From an uncultured Eubacteriales bacterium (GTDB lineage: Bacteria > Bacillota > Clostridia > Lachnospirales > Lachnospiraceae), in assembly GCA_900321145.1 (NCBI GenBank), contig ONVB01000158.1:1-8845 (forward strand): DNA of 8,845 nt, read 5' to 3'. The position numbers and the translations under genes were made by a program. The notes beneath the pieces were generated by a model, which was not told where the DNA came from, made no database searches, and was given only the letters and a program-made list of their open reading frames with translations. This document shows positions 1 to 7,500 of this stretch, one piece after another (positions within the stretch are counted from its first letter, which is position 1; every line of letters begins with the position of its first letter).

Positions 1-595
1 AATAGAAGCTTCCGTCCACCCACAGAACATTTGTCAGGATGTTGTCATCGGCTATCTGCACCACGAAGGTTTTGCCGCGCTTTCCCGCAGTCTGCTCGAT
101 CATCTTGATCATGGTACCTTCGCTTGAATAAATCCCCTTCAGCGAGACTCCTATTTCGTTGAAAAGCTCTATATAATCCCTGATGAAATCGGTATCCACG
201 GTCTCGGCATATACTCTTTTTACCTTACTGCCCTTCTCGGCGGTAAGTGAAGTATACACGAAAGCAGGAACTATCTCATCACGATCGATATCGTTAAACT
301 CTCTGGATACGAACTCAAGAGTCTTCTTCGGATTCATGGCAGGCATCTCTATACGCTTGCCCGCTATCTTGCTGCTGTTGATAACAAGATATACATCCTT
401 CATCGGAAGCTTGGTCTGCTCAAAGAACTGCTTGAAAAATACGACCAGCGCCTCCGGATCCATCACTATTCCGTTGATCACGCTTCCCTCCGGAGACGGA
501 AGCTTATAAGCCGCTACGGGCTTTGCGCTCATACCGACGCCCTTCGCCGATATGATCTGTATCTGTTTGTTGGCTATATATATTACTGTACTCAC
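1..595 (-). CDS. pilM: PilM-like type IV pilus assembly protein (partial, C-terminus beyond left edge)
   Basis: About 198 codons of a cytoplasmic PilM-like protein, running off the left edge with no stop. In the PilM family this actin-like (FtsA-fold) protein links the cytoplasmic ATPase to PilN/PilO at the membrane. The family signature seen here is the stretch around residues 25-75: a 'LPSPEGSVINGIVMDPEAL' segment, then 'VINSSKIAGKRIEMPAM' and an acidic 'DEIVPAFVY' segment, matching the usual order in PilM (IVNGEIVD..., SKVITRRIELP, DEVVLDY). The N-terminal strand reads STVIYIANKQIQIISA, where canonical PilM has a D-I-G-x-x-x-I-K phosphate-binding motif; those residues are not conserved. 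The start is GTG at 595: an in-frame TAA, which is also the pilC stop, lies at 617-619 and no other start codon falls between. The GGGGAGG ribosome binding site at 607-613 has a long 11-nt spacer. It follows pilC by 21 bp, so the two are probably co-transcribed. Confidence 0.8.
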   Translation of the reverse strand, partial: MSTVIYIANKQIQIISAKGVGMSAKPVAAYKLPSPEGSVINGIVMDPEALVVFFKQFFEQTKLPMKDVYLVINSSKIAGKRIEMPAMNPKKTLEFVSREFNDIDRDEIVPAFVYTSLTAEKGSKVKRVYAETVDTDFIRDYIELFNEIGVSLKGIYSSEGTMIKMIEQTAGKRGKTFVVQIADDNILTNVLWVDGSFY

Positions 596-616
596 AGCTT
601 GATTGTCCTCCCCTCG

Positions 617-1819
617 TTAACCTACCGAACCAGCAATAGACTGATACGAACCGTATATCGGCTGAATAACCGCTATCATGATGAAGCCTACTATAACCGC
701 CATAACAACTATCATAAGCGGTTCAAGCATAGACACCATCTTGCCTATGGCTATCTCCGACTCATAGTCCATCTGATCCGCTATGGATATAAGCATGGAA
801 TCAAGTGAACCGGTCTCCTCACCGACCATAACCGTTGACGAAAGCTTCTTGGTAAAACCGTCAACTTTGTCTAATCCCGTAGACAGAGTCTCACCGGATC
901 TTATGGAAGCGATCAGGTCGTCAAACTGGCTCTCTATATAAGAATTACCTATGGTAGTCTTGGCTATGGAAAGACAGGTAAGTATGGAAATACCCGCCGA
1001 GTACAGGCTCGAAAGCGTTCTTGCAAATCTCGCCGTATATATGACCTTTCTCAGCTTGCCCATAACAGGCATATGTATCTCGAACTTATCCTTATAATAC
1101 TTCACCTTCGGTATAGAGAAGATGATCTTGAGCGCTATGTAAAGCACTACAGCTGAAAATATCAGGACATACCACTTGTGCTGAACAAAGTCACTTAAGC
1201 CCATAAGTATCTTGGTAGCCGCCGGAAGCGACTCCATCTGCGCAAAGAGCGAATCAAACTGCGGAAGCACGAAGCCCATGATGACTATGACCACGACCAC
1301 TATCAGCACGCCGAGTATCTTCGGATAAGTCATGGAGCTCTTGACCTTCTGATTCAGCTTATGCTCCTTGCTGTAATACTCTGCCATATCCGCGGCAACG
1401 GTATCCATATTTCCGGCATTCTCGGAGCTTCTCATCATGTTGATGAACAGATTCGGAAATGTATCGCCCTGCTCCGAAAGTGCATCGGAAAGTGTCATGC
1501 CCTGCCGGACATTCTTTAATACCTCGGTATATATCTCTCTTTCCTGCGGCTTGATCGACTCATCCTCAGAGATGATCCTCAACGCCTTTACCAAGGTTAT
1601 ACCTGCCTTGATCAGCTTGCTCAGGTTTCTTGAAAATTCGGAAAGTCTGTCTGCCCTGAGTCGCTTGGACCTTACCTTTCCCTTTTGCTCTTTCGCTTCG
1701 ATAAGATACTTCCCGTCGTTCTTGAGCTTTTCATGCAGGTCCTGCTCGCTCACGGCATTCATACTGCCCGAGAAGGATTTGCCCTGCTCGTCTTTTGCTT
1801 TATACCTGTAAGTTGCCAT
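617..1819 (-). CDS. pilC: PilC/GspF-family type IV pilus inner-membrane platform protein
   Basis: Complete 400-residue polytopic membrane protein, the usual length for PilC/GspF. The family forms the membrane platform that couples the PilB/PilT motor ATPases to pilin insertion and extraction. Two copies of the T2SSF domain are visible. Copy 1 (about 62-188) begins FSRNLSKLIKAGITLVKAL and contains SSENAGNMDTVAADMAEYY and the membrane segment 168-188. Copy 2 (about 264-388) begins ARFARTLSSLYSAGISIL and contains VGEETGSLDSMLISIADQM and the last membrane segment 366-388. A middle membrane segment lies at about 216-236. The N-terminal MATYRYKAKDEQGK is the standard PilC opening. The ATG at 1819 has GGGGAGG at 1826-1832 with a 6-nt spacer. 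Upstream is a 226-bp gap filled by a repeat element; the pilM-like gene follows after 21 bp. Substitution of PilC by a true GspF cannot be excluded from this gene alone, but the neighbours favour a pilus. Confidence 0.96.
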   Translation of the reverse strand: MATYRYKAKDEQGKSFSGSMNAVSEQDLHEKLKNDGKYLIEAKEQKGKVRSKRLRADRLSEFSRNLSKLIKAGITLVKALRIISEDESIKPQEREIYTEVLKNVRQGMTLSDALSEQGDTFPNLFINMMRSSENAGNMDTVAADMAEYYSKEHKLNQKVKSSMTYPKILGVLIVVVVIVIMGFVLPQFDSLFAQMESLPAATKILMGLSDFVQHKWYVLIFSAVVLYIALKIIFSIPKVKYYKDKFEIHMPVMGKLRKVIYTARFARTLSSLYSAGISILTCLSIAKTTIGNSYIESQFDDLIASIRSGETLSTGLDKVDGFTKKLSSTVMVGEETGSLDSMLISIADQMDYESEIAIGKMVSMLEPLMIVVMAVIVGFIMIAVIQPIYGSYQSIAGSVG

Positions 1820-1825
1820 ACCATA

Positions 1826-1832
1826 CCTCCCC
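1826..1832 (-). promoter_or_regulatory. Ribosome binding site of pilC
   Basis: On the minus strand this reads GGGGAGG, six bases before the ATG at 1819. It is the best Shine-Dalgarno match in the window and fixes the pilC start. Confidence 0.85.
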
Positions 1833-1870
1833 TGTACGGTTTTATGATTCTTTGCGTTTTAAGATTCTTC

Positions 1871-1970
1871 GCTTCGCTCAGAATGACACAATGTCGCCCA
1901 GAATGCCACTGCTTCGCTCAGAATGACACGATGTCGCCCGGAATGACACTGCTTCACTCAGAATGACACG
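1871..1970. repeat. Five 20-bp tandem units in alternating A/B types
   Basis: The word GAATGMCAC (M = A or C) begins at 1881, 1901, 1921, 1941 and 1961, an exact 20-bp period. The ten bases before it alternate: GCTTCGCTCA (1871), ATGTCGCCCA (1891), GCTTCGCTCA (1911), ATGTCGCCCG (1931), GCTTCACTCA (1951). The array is therefore a 40-bp A-B unit repeated twice plus a final A. A further diverged copy has GAATGGCA at 1983, out of register by 2 bp. Copies are imperfect, so the array is not a very recent expansion. Confidence 0.85.
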
Positions 1971-1978
1971 GTATACCG
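1969..1978. repeat. Perfect 10-bp palindrome CGGTATACCG
   Basis: This palindrome sits where the last regular tandem unit meets the out-of-register copy, and it interrupts the 20-bp period. It may be a junction left by element assembly or simply chance; no binding factor can be named. Confidence 0.4.
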
Positions 1979-2045
1979 CTCAGAATGGCATGGGTGTCAT
2001 TCTGAGGGCGTATGCCCGAAGAATCTTCATCTATCAATACCTCAG

Positions 2046-2510
2046 TTAATAATCCAATATCTTCCACAGATAACATACGGTCCACGCTTCCTTTCCGGAC
2101 TCGGACTTATCGTAGGTTACCAGATAATCGCTGGTTTTATAAGAAAGCCTTATTATCTCACGGCTGTTCTTGTCATACATAGAGAGCATTACCTCACCAT
2201 TCACATCCGCAAGCCGCTTCACCGAATCCATAACTCCCGGTGCAAGCCCGCTTGCACGCTCGGGTGCATATATAGAGTTTCCCGCAGGATAAAGCTCTAT
2301 ATCCGTAGCAACCAAAGCAAGCCGGATATTCTTCGCCTCCCTTAAAGCGAACCTTCCCTTTGAATGAACGTTGAAGATGAAAAATGCTATAAAGCACGCT
2401 GCAGCAAGAACGATCACACCAATGATCACTGCCATGCGTATCATCCTCCTGCGATGCTTATGTAAGGGTATGTAAGCTGAATTGTTTGAATATGATATCT
2501 CGTCCGTCAT
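2046..2510 (-). CDS. Small single-pass membrane protein of unknown family, pilin-like layout
   Basis: I do not recognise the family. The protein is 154 residues from the preferred ATG at 2510, or 156 from the ATG at 2516. AAGGA at 2517-2521 touches the outer ATG but sits exactly 6 nt before the inner one, so I choose the inner start. Numbering from the outer Met, residues 1-27 are cytoplasmic and end in a basic cluster (HKHRRRMIR), residues 28-50 form one membrane helix, and the rest is outside. Just after the helix, 'FALREAKNIRLALVATDIELY' reads as a continuing helix, followed by a predicted small strand-rich domain with alternating hydrophobic residues. That order (hydrophobic helix, long helix, small beta domain) is the layout of a type IV pilin, but there is no Gly plus Glu-at-+5 processing site. 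The gene begins 2 bp after the preceding prepilin stop, so translational coupling is likely. Role: probably a minor component or accessory factor of the pilus; this is inference from position. Confidence 0.75.
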   Translation of the reverse strand: MTDEISYSNNSAYIPLHKHRRRMIRMAVIIGVIVLAAACFIAFFIFNVHSKGRFALREAKNIRLALVATDIELYPAGNSIYAPERASGLAPGVMDSVKRLADVNGEVMLSMYDKNSREIIRLSYKTSDYLVTYDKSESGKEAWTVCYLWKILDY

Positions 2511-2512
2511 GA

Positions 2513-3277
2513 TCATTCCTTATCCGCTGTCAAAAGCTTGATCTTAAAATTCCGTGCATCCGAATCATCAAGATTGTACATCCTGACATATTTATAATAG
2601 TAGAACTCCCCGTAGAGAGGACTCTTCAGTGTAAGATAAACACCTACCACATTTCCGGGATAATCGGGGATGTCTTCCTCGCCTTCCGCAGCATAATTCA
2701 CCGTCGAAATCCCGGCAGAACTGCTCACTTCATTTTCCTCTATCTCACCTGCGGTTATTCCCTGGTTGGCAGGGACAAACCTCAGCTCCTTTATCTCAAA
2801 GCCCTGATACACACTCTCATCGAAGCTCCAGATAGTCTGCTCGTATCTTTCTTCGTCACTTACCTCTCCGGCTTCAAGCTCCATATTTATCGGAAAATAT
2901 TTTATCTTGAGCAGGCCGTCTTCCTCATATATCTGTATATGTGTGTCCGTCCTGTCATAGAGATCGATCTTGTATCCCGATCTGTAATCTGCCGCGGCAT
3001 CATCCTCGGTCCTGTAAATGGCAGGATGCGTGGTGGCATCATTTACATTTATCGTGGCCCCCTCGATCTCCGCGGCCACCTTTCTCATAACTATATCCGA
3101 TACCTGTCGCGCATAGGTTTCACCCTTTGCGTCAAAATATATATTCGTTACATTGGATATAACAACAGCCGATGCGCTCATAAATATCGCGAGCAACGCA
3201 AAGCAGACAACAAGCTCCACCAGCGTGCTGCCTCTGTTTCGTCCCTTATTCCTGCTTTGCTTAGATCTGATATTCAT
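2513..3277 (-). CDS. Type IV minor prepilin, PilW/GspJ-like
   Basis: A 254-residue prepilin. The short basic leader (residues 1-16, rich in Arg/Lys) ends in Gly16, followed by Ser17-Thr-Leu-Val-Glu21: a classic prepilin peptidase site with cleavage after Gly16 and Glu at +5 of the mature protein. Residues 18-41 form the hydrophobic N-terminal helix that would anchor the subunit in the membrane and then pack in the fibre core. The next part, about 50-72 (TYARQVSDIVMRKVAAEIEG), continues the helix and resembles GspJ/PilW proteins, as does the larger than usual size; the remainder is acidic and strand-rich. The PilW/GspJ assignment is an inference from size, helix pattern and gene order. The ATG at 3277 has AAGGA at 3284-3288 with a 6-nt spacer. 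The gene starts 24 bp after the preceding prepilin's stop, and the small membrane protein gene follows immediately. Confidence 0.88.
   Translation of the reverse strand: MNIRSKQSRNKGRNRGSTLVELVVCFALLAIFMSASAVVISNVTNIYFDAKGETYARQVSDIVMRKVAAEIEGATINVNDATTHPAIYRTEDDAAADYRSGYKIDLYDRTDTHIQIYEEDGLLKIKYFPINMELEAGEVSDEERYEQTIWSFDESVYQGFEIKELRFVPANQGITAGEIEENEVSSSAGISTVNYAAEGEEDIPDYPGNVVGVYLTLKSPLYGEFYYYKYVRMYNLDDSDARNFKIKLLTADKE
2517..2521 (-). promoter_or_regulatory. Ribosome binding site deciding the start of the small membrane protein
   Basis: The minus strand reads AAGGA directly followed by ATGATCATG. Spacing is 0 nt to the first ATG (2516) and 6 nt to the second (2510), which favours the second. 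The site lies over the last codons of the upstream prepilin gene. Confidence 0.65.
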
Positions 3278-3301
3278 GTCTCTTCCTTTTCTTCAGTTTC
3301 T

Positions 3302-3901
3302 TTACGGTGTACCACCCGAAGCGCCGCCGGAACCCTCGCCAGACGATTCACCCGGAACGGTCGCTGCCGCCGGCGTCTCGTAGAAGAAATTCATTACCAC
3401 AGGTGCCGCTATCTCCTCTTCATCGATCACATCATCCGTACACAGATAGCTCTTGGCTCCAAGACCATTTAATAAAAACCTCGGCGGATCGGCCTTAAAA
3501 GCATTCATATCCGCTATGGATGCTTTTCCGTAGTTTCTGTCGATGTCGGTCTTTCCCTCGCGCACGTCGAGCACAAAAGCAAACTTAGCCGCCTTGTTAC
3601 CGTCCTTCGCAACCGTTCCCGGAACAAATCTTGTGATCTTTACAAAGCCATCGTCCGAAGTATCTATGCTCTCATCATTCTTGTATATCTCGCGCATGAA
3701 CATACTGTTCATCTGTGCCGAATCAACTGCAAGCACCCGAAGCCTGCTCGAGAACTGAACCACCTTGAAAAGCATGGTAAGAACTATCGCAAGCACCGTA
3801 AACGCAACAAGAGTTTCAACCATAGTTGTACCTTTATTGTCTTTTTTCAATCTACCGTTCAAGCTATCACCTACTCGCTTCCGACGAATTTCCATTTCCA
3901 T
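3302..3901 (-). CDS. Type IV minor prepilin, PilV/GspI-like, with Gly/Ser-rich tail
   Basis: A prepilin of 199 residues from ATG 3901. The leader ends in Gly24 followed by Thr-Thr-Met-Val-Glu29, a standard prepilin peptidase site with Glu at +5; the hydrophobic helix spans about 27-50. The body is about 135 residues and then the last 18 (PGESSGEGSGGASGGTP region) are a low-complexity Gly/Ser tail, unusual for a pilin. The ATG start overlaps the upstream gene by 31 bp and has only a weak upstream AAAGAGA. A TTG at 3862 is an attractive alternative: AGGTGAT at 3866-3872 complements the 16S rRNA tail, the overlap disappears, and the leader shortens to 11 residues, typical for prepilins. Family-level naming as PilV/GspI is inferred from size and position beside the PilX/GspK-like and PilW/GspJ-like genes. 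Confidence 0.87.
   Translation of the reverse strand: MEMEIRRKRVGDSLNGRLKKDNKGTTMVETLVAFTVLAIVLTMLFKVVQFSSRLRVLAVDSAQMNSMFMREIYKNDESIDTSDDGFVKITRFVPGTVAKDGNKAAKFAFVLDVREGKTDIDRNYGKASIADMNAFKADPPRFLLNGLGAKSYLCTDDVIDEEEIAAPVVMNFFYETPAAATVPGESSGEGSGGASGGTP
3866..3872 (-). promoter_or_regulatory. Possible ribosome binding site for a TTG start at 3862
   Basis: The minus strand reads AGGTGAT, then AGC, then TTG. The seven bases match the extended anti-Shine-Dalgarno complement AGGAGGTGATC. If used, this site makes the second prepilin 186 residues long, with a start 8 bp after the upstream stop at 3871. Confidence 0.4.
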
Positions 3902-4539
3902 GTCTCTTTGTTGTTTATACTGTTGCCAAAGGGGTTGATGTCAGCCACCTCAGACTTGATCTTAAGATTAGTCCTCTTCTTACTCACGGCCAGCCTGTAC
4001 TCACTCTTGATGGAATAGCTCTGGCTTCCCGAACGACAGGTGACCTCCACAAAAAGCTTGATTCCTCTGGCTGAGGGAATCTGAATTGTCTCCTCTACAC
4101 CCGATTCGTTCTTGACCTTCTGCTCGGTGAACTCGCCCGACTGCTGCCAGTACATGCATATCTCTATATCTCCCGGATATCCGCCTATATCGATCGAGTT
4201 GGCTTTGTCAAGCCTGAAATACCTAAAGGCGTCCTCCTTTTGATGATCCGGCTGCTCTGTGTCATAGAACGGCCAGCTCTCCTGATTTACATTATATCTT
4301 ATATACTTATACAGATTGCTGTTCTCGCTGCTCTCAACAAGCTCCTGCCTTATGGATGTGCTAAGGGTCTTGCAGGCCTCTGAATTCCTGTCACTCTGCA
4401 TATTCTTGTTCTGAGAGGCATAGAGCGTATAGGTGACCAAAAGCAGTGAGAAGCAAAAGACCACCAAAATGGATATGATCGTCACACATACGATCATCGC
4501 GGCACCTTTATTCTTATTTTCCTTATAACTCTCGATCAC
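3871..4539 (-). CDS. PilX/GspK-like minor pilin candidate lacking Glu at +5
   Basis: A 222-residue protein with an 11-residue basic/polar leader ending Lys-Gly12, followed by Ala13-Ala-Met-Ile-Val17 and a hydrophobic helix to about residue 38. The Gly plus hydrophobic helix fits prepilin peptidase processing after Gly12, and 'KGAAMIVCVTIISILVV' resembles the PilX/GspK N-terminus (RGAALLI-type). Position +5 is Val instead of Glu. In GspK, absence of Glu5 goes with a capping position at the fibre tip, where no subunit sits above. The rest is mixed polar and strand-rich, with 'ARGIKLFVEVTCRSGSQSYSIKSEYRLAV' near the C-terminus, the sort of final strands common in PilX-like proteins. The start is GTG at 4539: an in-frame TGA lies seven codons upstream and no ATG is available. 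AAGGA at 4551-4555 has an 11-nt spacer. It follows the giant protein's stop by 30 bp. Confidence 0.78.
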   Translation of the reverse strand: MIESYKENKNKGAAMIVCVTIISILVVFCFSLLLVTYTLYASQNKNMQSDRNSEACKTLSTSIRQELVESSENSNLYKYIRYNVNQESWPFYDTEQPDHQKEDAFRYFRLDKANSIDIGGYPGDIEICMYWQQSGEFTEQKVKNESGVEETIQIPSARGIKLFVEVTCRSGSQSYSIKSEYRLAVSKKRTNLKIKSEVADINPFGNSINNKETWKWKFVGSE

Positions 4540-4569
4540 CTTTTGTTCTTTCCTTTCTCAGATCATTAT

Positions 4570-7500
4570 CTACTGAAACAAACTGCTGTATCTGTCAGTC
4601 ATATATAATGACGAGTAAAGCTTTCTTGCAGGTTCTATCCTACCTGTCGTGTCAGCCTGCAGTGCTATGTAAAGCGGGTTGACATCTGTAAGCGAAACTC
4701 CGGTTCTGTAAGGCACAAGTGCCCCGGTTTCCGCATCAGTTAATAAAGCATGAAGTATAAAACTTCCCTCCGATTCCTGAACAGCAAGTTTTTTTGGAAC
4801 TGCTGTATCCGCAACAGGAGTAAACGAACCCTCTGTTTCGTCAATTATCACATCTTCCGTTAAGGATGTATCCTCTTCCTCTGAAACATATCTTGCAATA
4901 CCGCTTATGTAATAATTACAGTATCCGCTAACCGATCCGTGGCTGAAGCTTTCTCCCGTCTTACCGCCCGCCTCAAGGCAGTTATCGATCACTGCTGTTC
5001 CGTTTGCTATGGAGTAATCCGCCGAACCGAAATCCGCACAGTCTTTTATCAATGCATTTCCGTCGGCTGTTCCCGCAATTCCGCATGAAACTCCGCCATT
5101 TGCTATAAGCTTTCCGACGTTCAGACAATTACTTATCTGTGTCTGCTCCATGGATTCTCCGGCTATTCCTCCCAAAGCCGGTGTTGATGATGTCAGATCA
5201 AGATCATTTTCACAGTAAATCACGGCATCCATATTAAGCCCAACTATCGCGCCGCATGCGGTGCCACCCTGAAGACTTACATTTATATCACTCGGAATTC
5301 GTATCCAGTTCTTAGTTCCGTCATCATTCTCTCCGCGTATTACATTATCATTTTCACCGGCTATGATACCCGCATAAGTCGCACCGGTTATTTTGACTGC
5401 CCCGGATGCCCCGGTTGACTTTATGCCCTCTTTTTTGATCTTTTCATCACCTGTTTCTGTGATAGTCGTATATGTGCATTCTATGAAACCCTCGTTGATA
5501 CCGCATATTCCTCCTGCCGATCCCTTTGTGGCCCAAACCGATACCGGATACTTGTACTGTTCCGAAATGTATATTGTACCGTCATTACAACCGGCAAGTC
5601 CGCCTGCGTAGTACGTTCCGATTACCTGGTATTCCGAATCACCTTCAACACTCACGGTTCCTGCTATGCATCCGGTATCCATATTAAAGCCGCACAAACC
5701 GCCCACATATTTATATTCATGACTTCCGTCATATCCCGGACTGTTCTCGTCTGCTGCCGGGAAGGCATTTTTGACCGTACAGTTGATTATCTTACCTTGA
5801 TTGATCTCTGTAAGTGATCCAAAAAAGTCTGCATAAGACTCTATCCTTCCTTCGTTAGAGCAGTTATCGAGAACGGTATTATTAGGTACTTTGCCCACGA
5901 TTCCGCCCGCATAAGCATCCTCATCAGTGCCGTCGATTGTTACCGTACTCAGCACTTTGATGTATGCTTTGTTTGTAAAGCTGATCCTGAGACTCTGCCA
6001 CATAGGGATAAAGCCAAGCAATCCGCCGGCAGAAATCTCTGCAGTAACCGAACCGACCCTAACAACTTCCGGATTCGTACCTGAGAGATCCATATCCATA
6101 TTGTTAACGACATCACCGTTATATCTTCCCTGTGGGGCAGGATTATAGTTATGACTATAATCTATCGAAGTCTCGCCGGCTGCTCCTTCTCGCCACTGAT
6201 CCACTGCCGCAAAAAACTCGGGTGTATTCCCTGCCTTCGGTTCAGCCGTATCCTGAAGCAGTTTAAAGTAAGTCTCCTGCGTCGGGTCATCAGTCACCTG
6301 ATAATAGCCATAGTATCCGCCGGCAAAGATCGTACCCGATACAGCCATCTTATCATTCCGAACCCTGTACTCGCTCATATCCACAGCATGTTCAGTATCT
6401 GTAAACTTCGGAAGGATCGCTGCTCCGCCGAAGCCCCCGATAAAGTATGTACCCTTAACCTCCGAGACAGCAGACACACTCTCTCTTCTGCCTAAATCGG
6501 AGTAGTTTTTCGACTTACGCGACTGGATTGCTACCGCACCTACGAAGCCGCCTGTATAGAAGCCATCACCGCGTACACTCTGGAGCTTATCATCGTCTGC
6601 CACAAGCTTTCCGGCAAACTGTGTATCGTAAGAACCGGCCTTGCCCATAACGCCGCCGATAAAGCCACCGACATAATCCTTACCATGCACGATAAAGCTG
6701 TCATTTATCTCAAACGCGTTGTTGAATACCGCACCTAAGCCTTCGTAACCTGCTATTCCACCGGTGTACTTTTCATGGCCTCTTACATAGCTGCCTTTGA
6801 AGTCACTTACCTCTTCGTCTTCAATATCCACACCGGTTTCACTGTCGGCAAAGACCACATTGTTTACCGAACGCTCTATGCCACCTTCTTCGTCAGTTAT
6901 CTTACCATCCACATAACCGACAGCCCCGCCTACACAGCTTTCCCCGAGAACGATGGTATTGACCGTAGACCTTTCTCCCGACTTTCCGTTGATCTGCCAG
7001 TTATTCTCACCTGCAAGTCCGCCGACACGGTCACCCAGATAATCCGTATTTCCGTCTATATTGCTTTGGATTTCAAGCATCTGCTTCTTTGCATATTCTG
7101 ACAAAAGACTGTCACAGTCACTCATCTGCTCAGCGTTGTAACCGCAGATTCCTCCGCACCAGGCCATATTCTTATTTGTACCTTTATTGCTACCGAGAGT
7201 TGTTCCCTCGTTATCACCAAAGGCAATGGTCAATCCGGTATTTGCAAGGTCATTCGCCTGACTGTTGTGAGGGATACTGTCCGCATCTGCCGGAGTATCT
7301 ATATCGACTTCCTGAGGATTGAGCTGATAGAGCTCTACTATATCCTTCCAATCCGTCTTTCCATATACGGCAGGTCTGCCCAAAAGACCGGCTATACCGC
7401 CCACGAGCACCTTTCCTACCACATTGGTATCATTCTTAACCTTTTTACTTCCATCCGAGCTTTTAAATATACAGCCTTCCGCAGCACCGGCAATGCCTCC

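Larger units (their letters stand above)
1861..2027. repeat. Compound intergenic repeat element with inverted ends and internal tandem units
   Basis: A 167-bp element fills most of the gap between the small membrane protein gene and pilC. Its ends are perfect 11-bp inverted repeats: AAGATTCTTCG at 1861-1871 and CGAAGAATCTT at 2017-2027. Inside them a second perfect inverted pair is seen: CTCAGAATGACAC at 1877-1889 and GTGTCATTCTGAG at 1994-2006. Between lie five 20-bp tandem units (1871-1970) and a sixth, diverged copy (about 1971-1992). Near the right end GGGC-GTAT-GCCC (2006-2017) can form a small hairpin. There is no coding potential and no transposase. The core, TCATTCTGAGCGAAGCGAAG, resembles a short dispersed repeat I recall from many bacterial genomes; that recollection has not been checked here. 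It could be a non-autonomous mobile element, a REP-like RNA-structure element, or a slippage-expanded repeat. Confidence 0.85.

Noticed and set aside
1833..1860. A dedicated promoter for pilC between the repeat element and its ribosome binding site
   Set aside because: AT-rich sequence is present, but no convincing -35/-10 pair with proper spacing could be seen.
1685..1966. Plus-strand open frame of 93 codons running from pilC into the repeat element
   Set aside because: It is antisense to pilC and then reads the tandem repeats; there is no ribosome binding site and the predicted tail is repeat translation.
1871..1992. Regular short repeats that could be read as a small CRISPR array
   Set aside because: The period is only 20 bp with repeat and 'spacer' halves that are both repeated; spacers are not unique and there is no cas gene or leader.
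2006..2017. GC-rich hairpin as a rho-independent terminator after the small membrane protein gene
   Set aside because: The stem is only 4-5 bp and it is not followed by a run of T on the transcribed strand.
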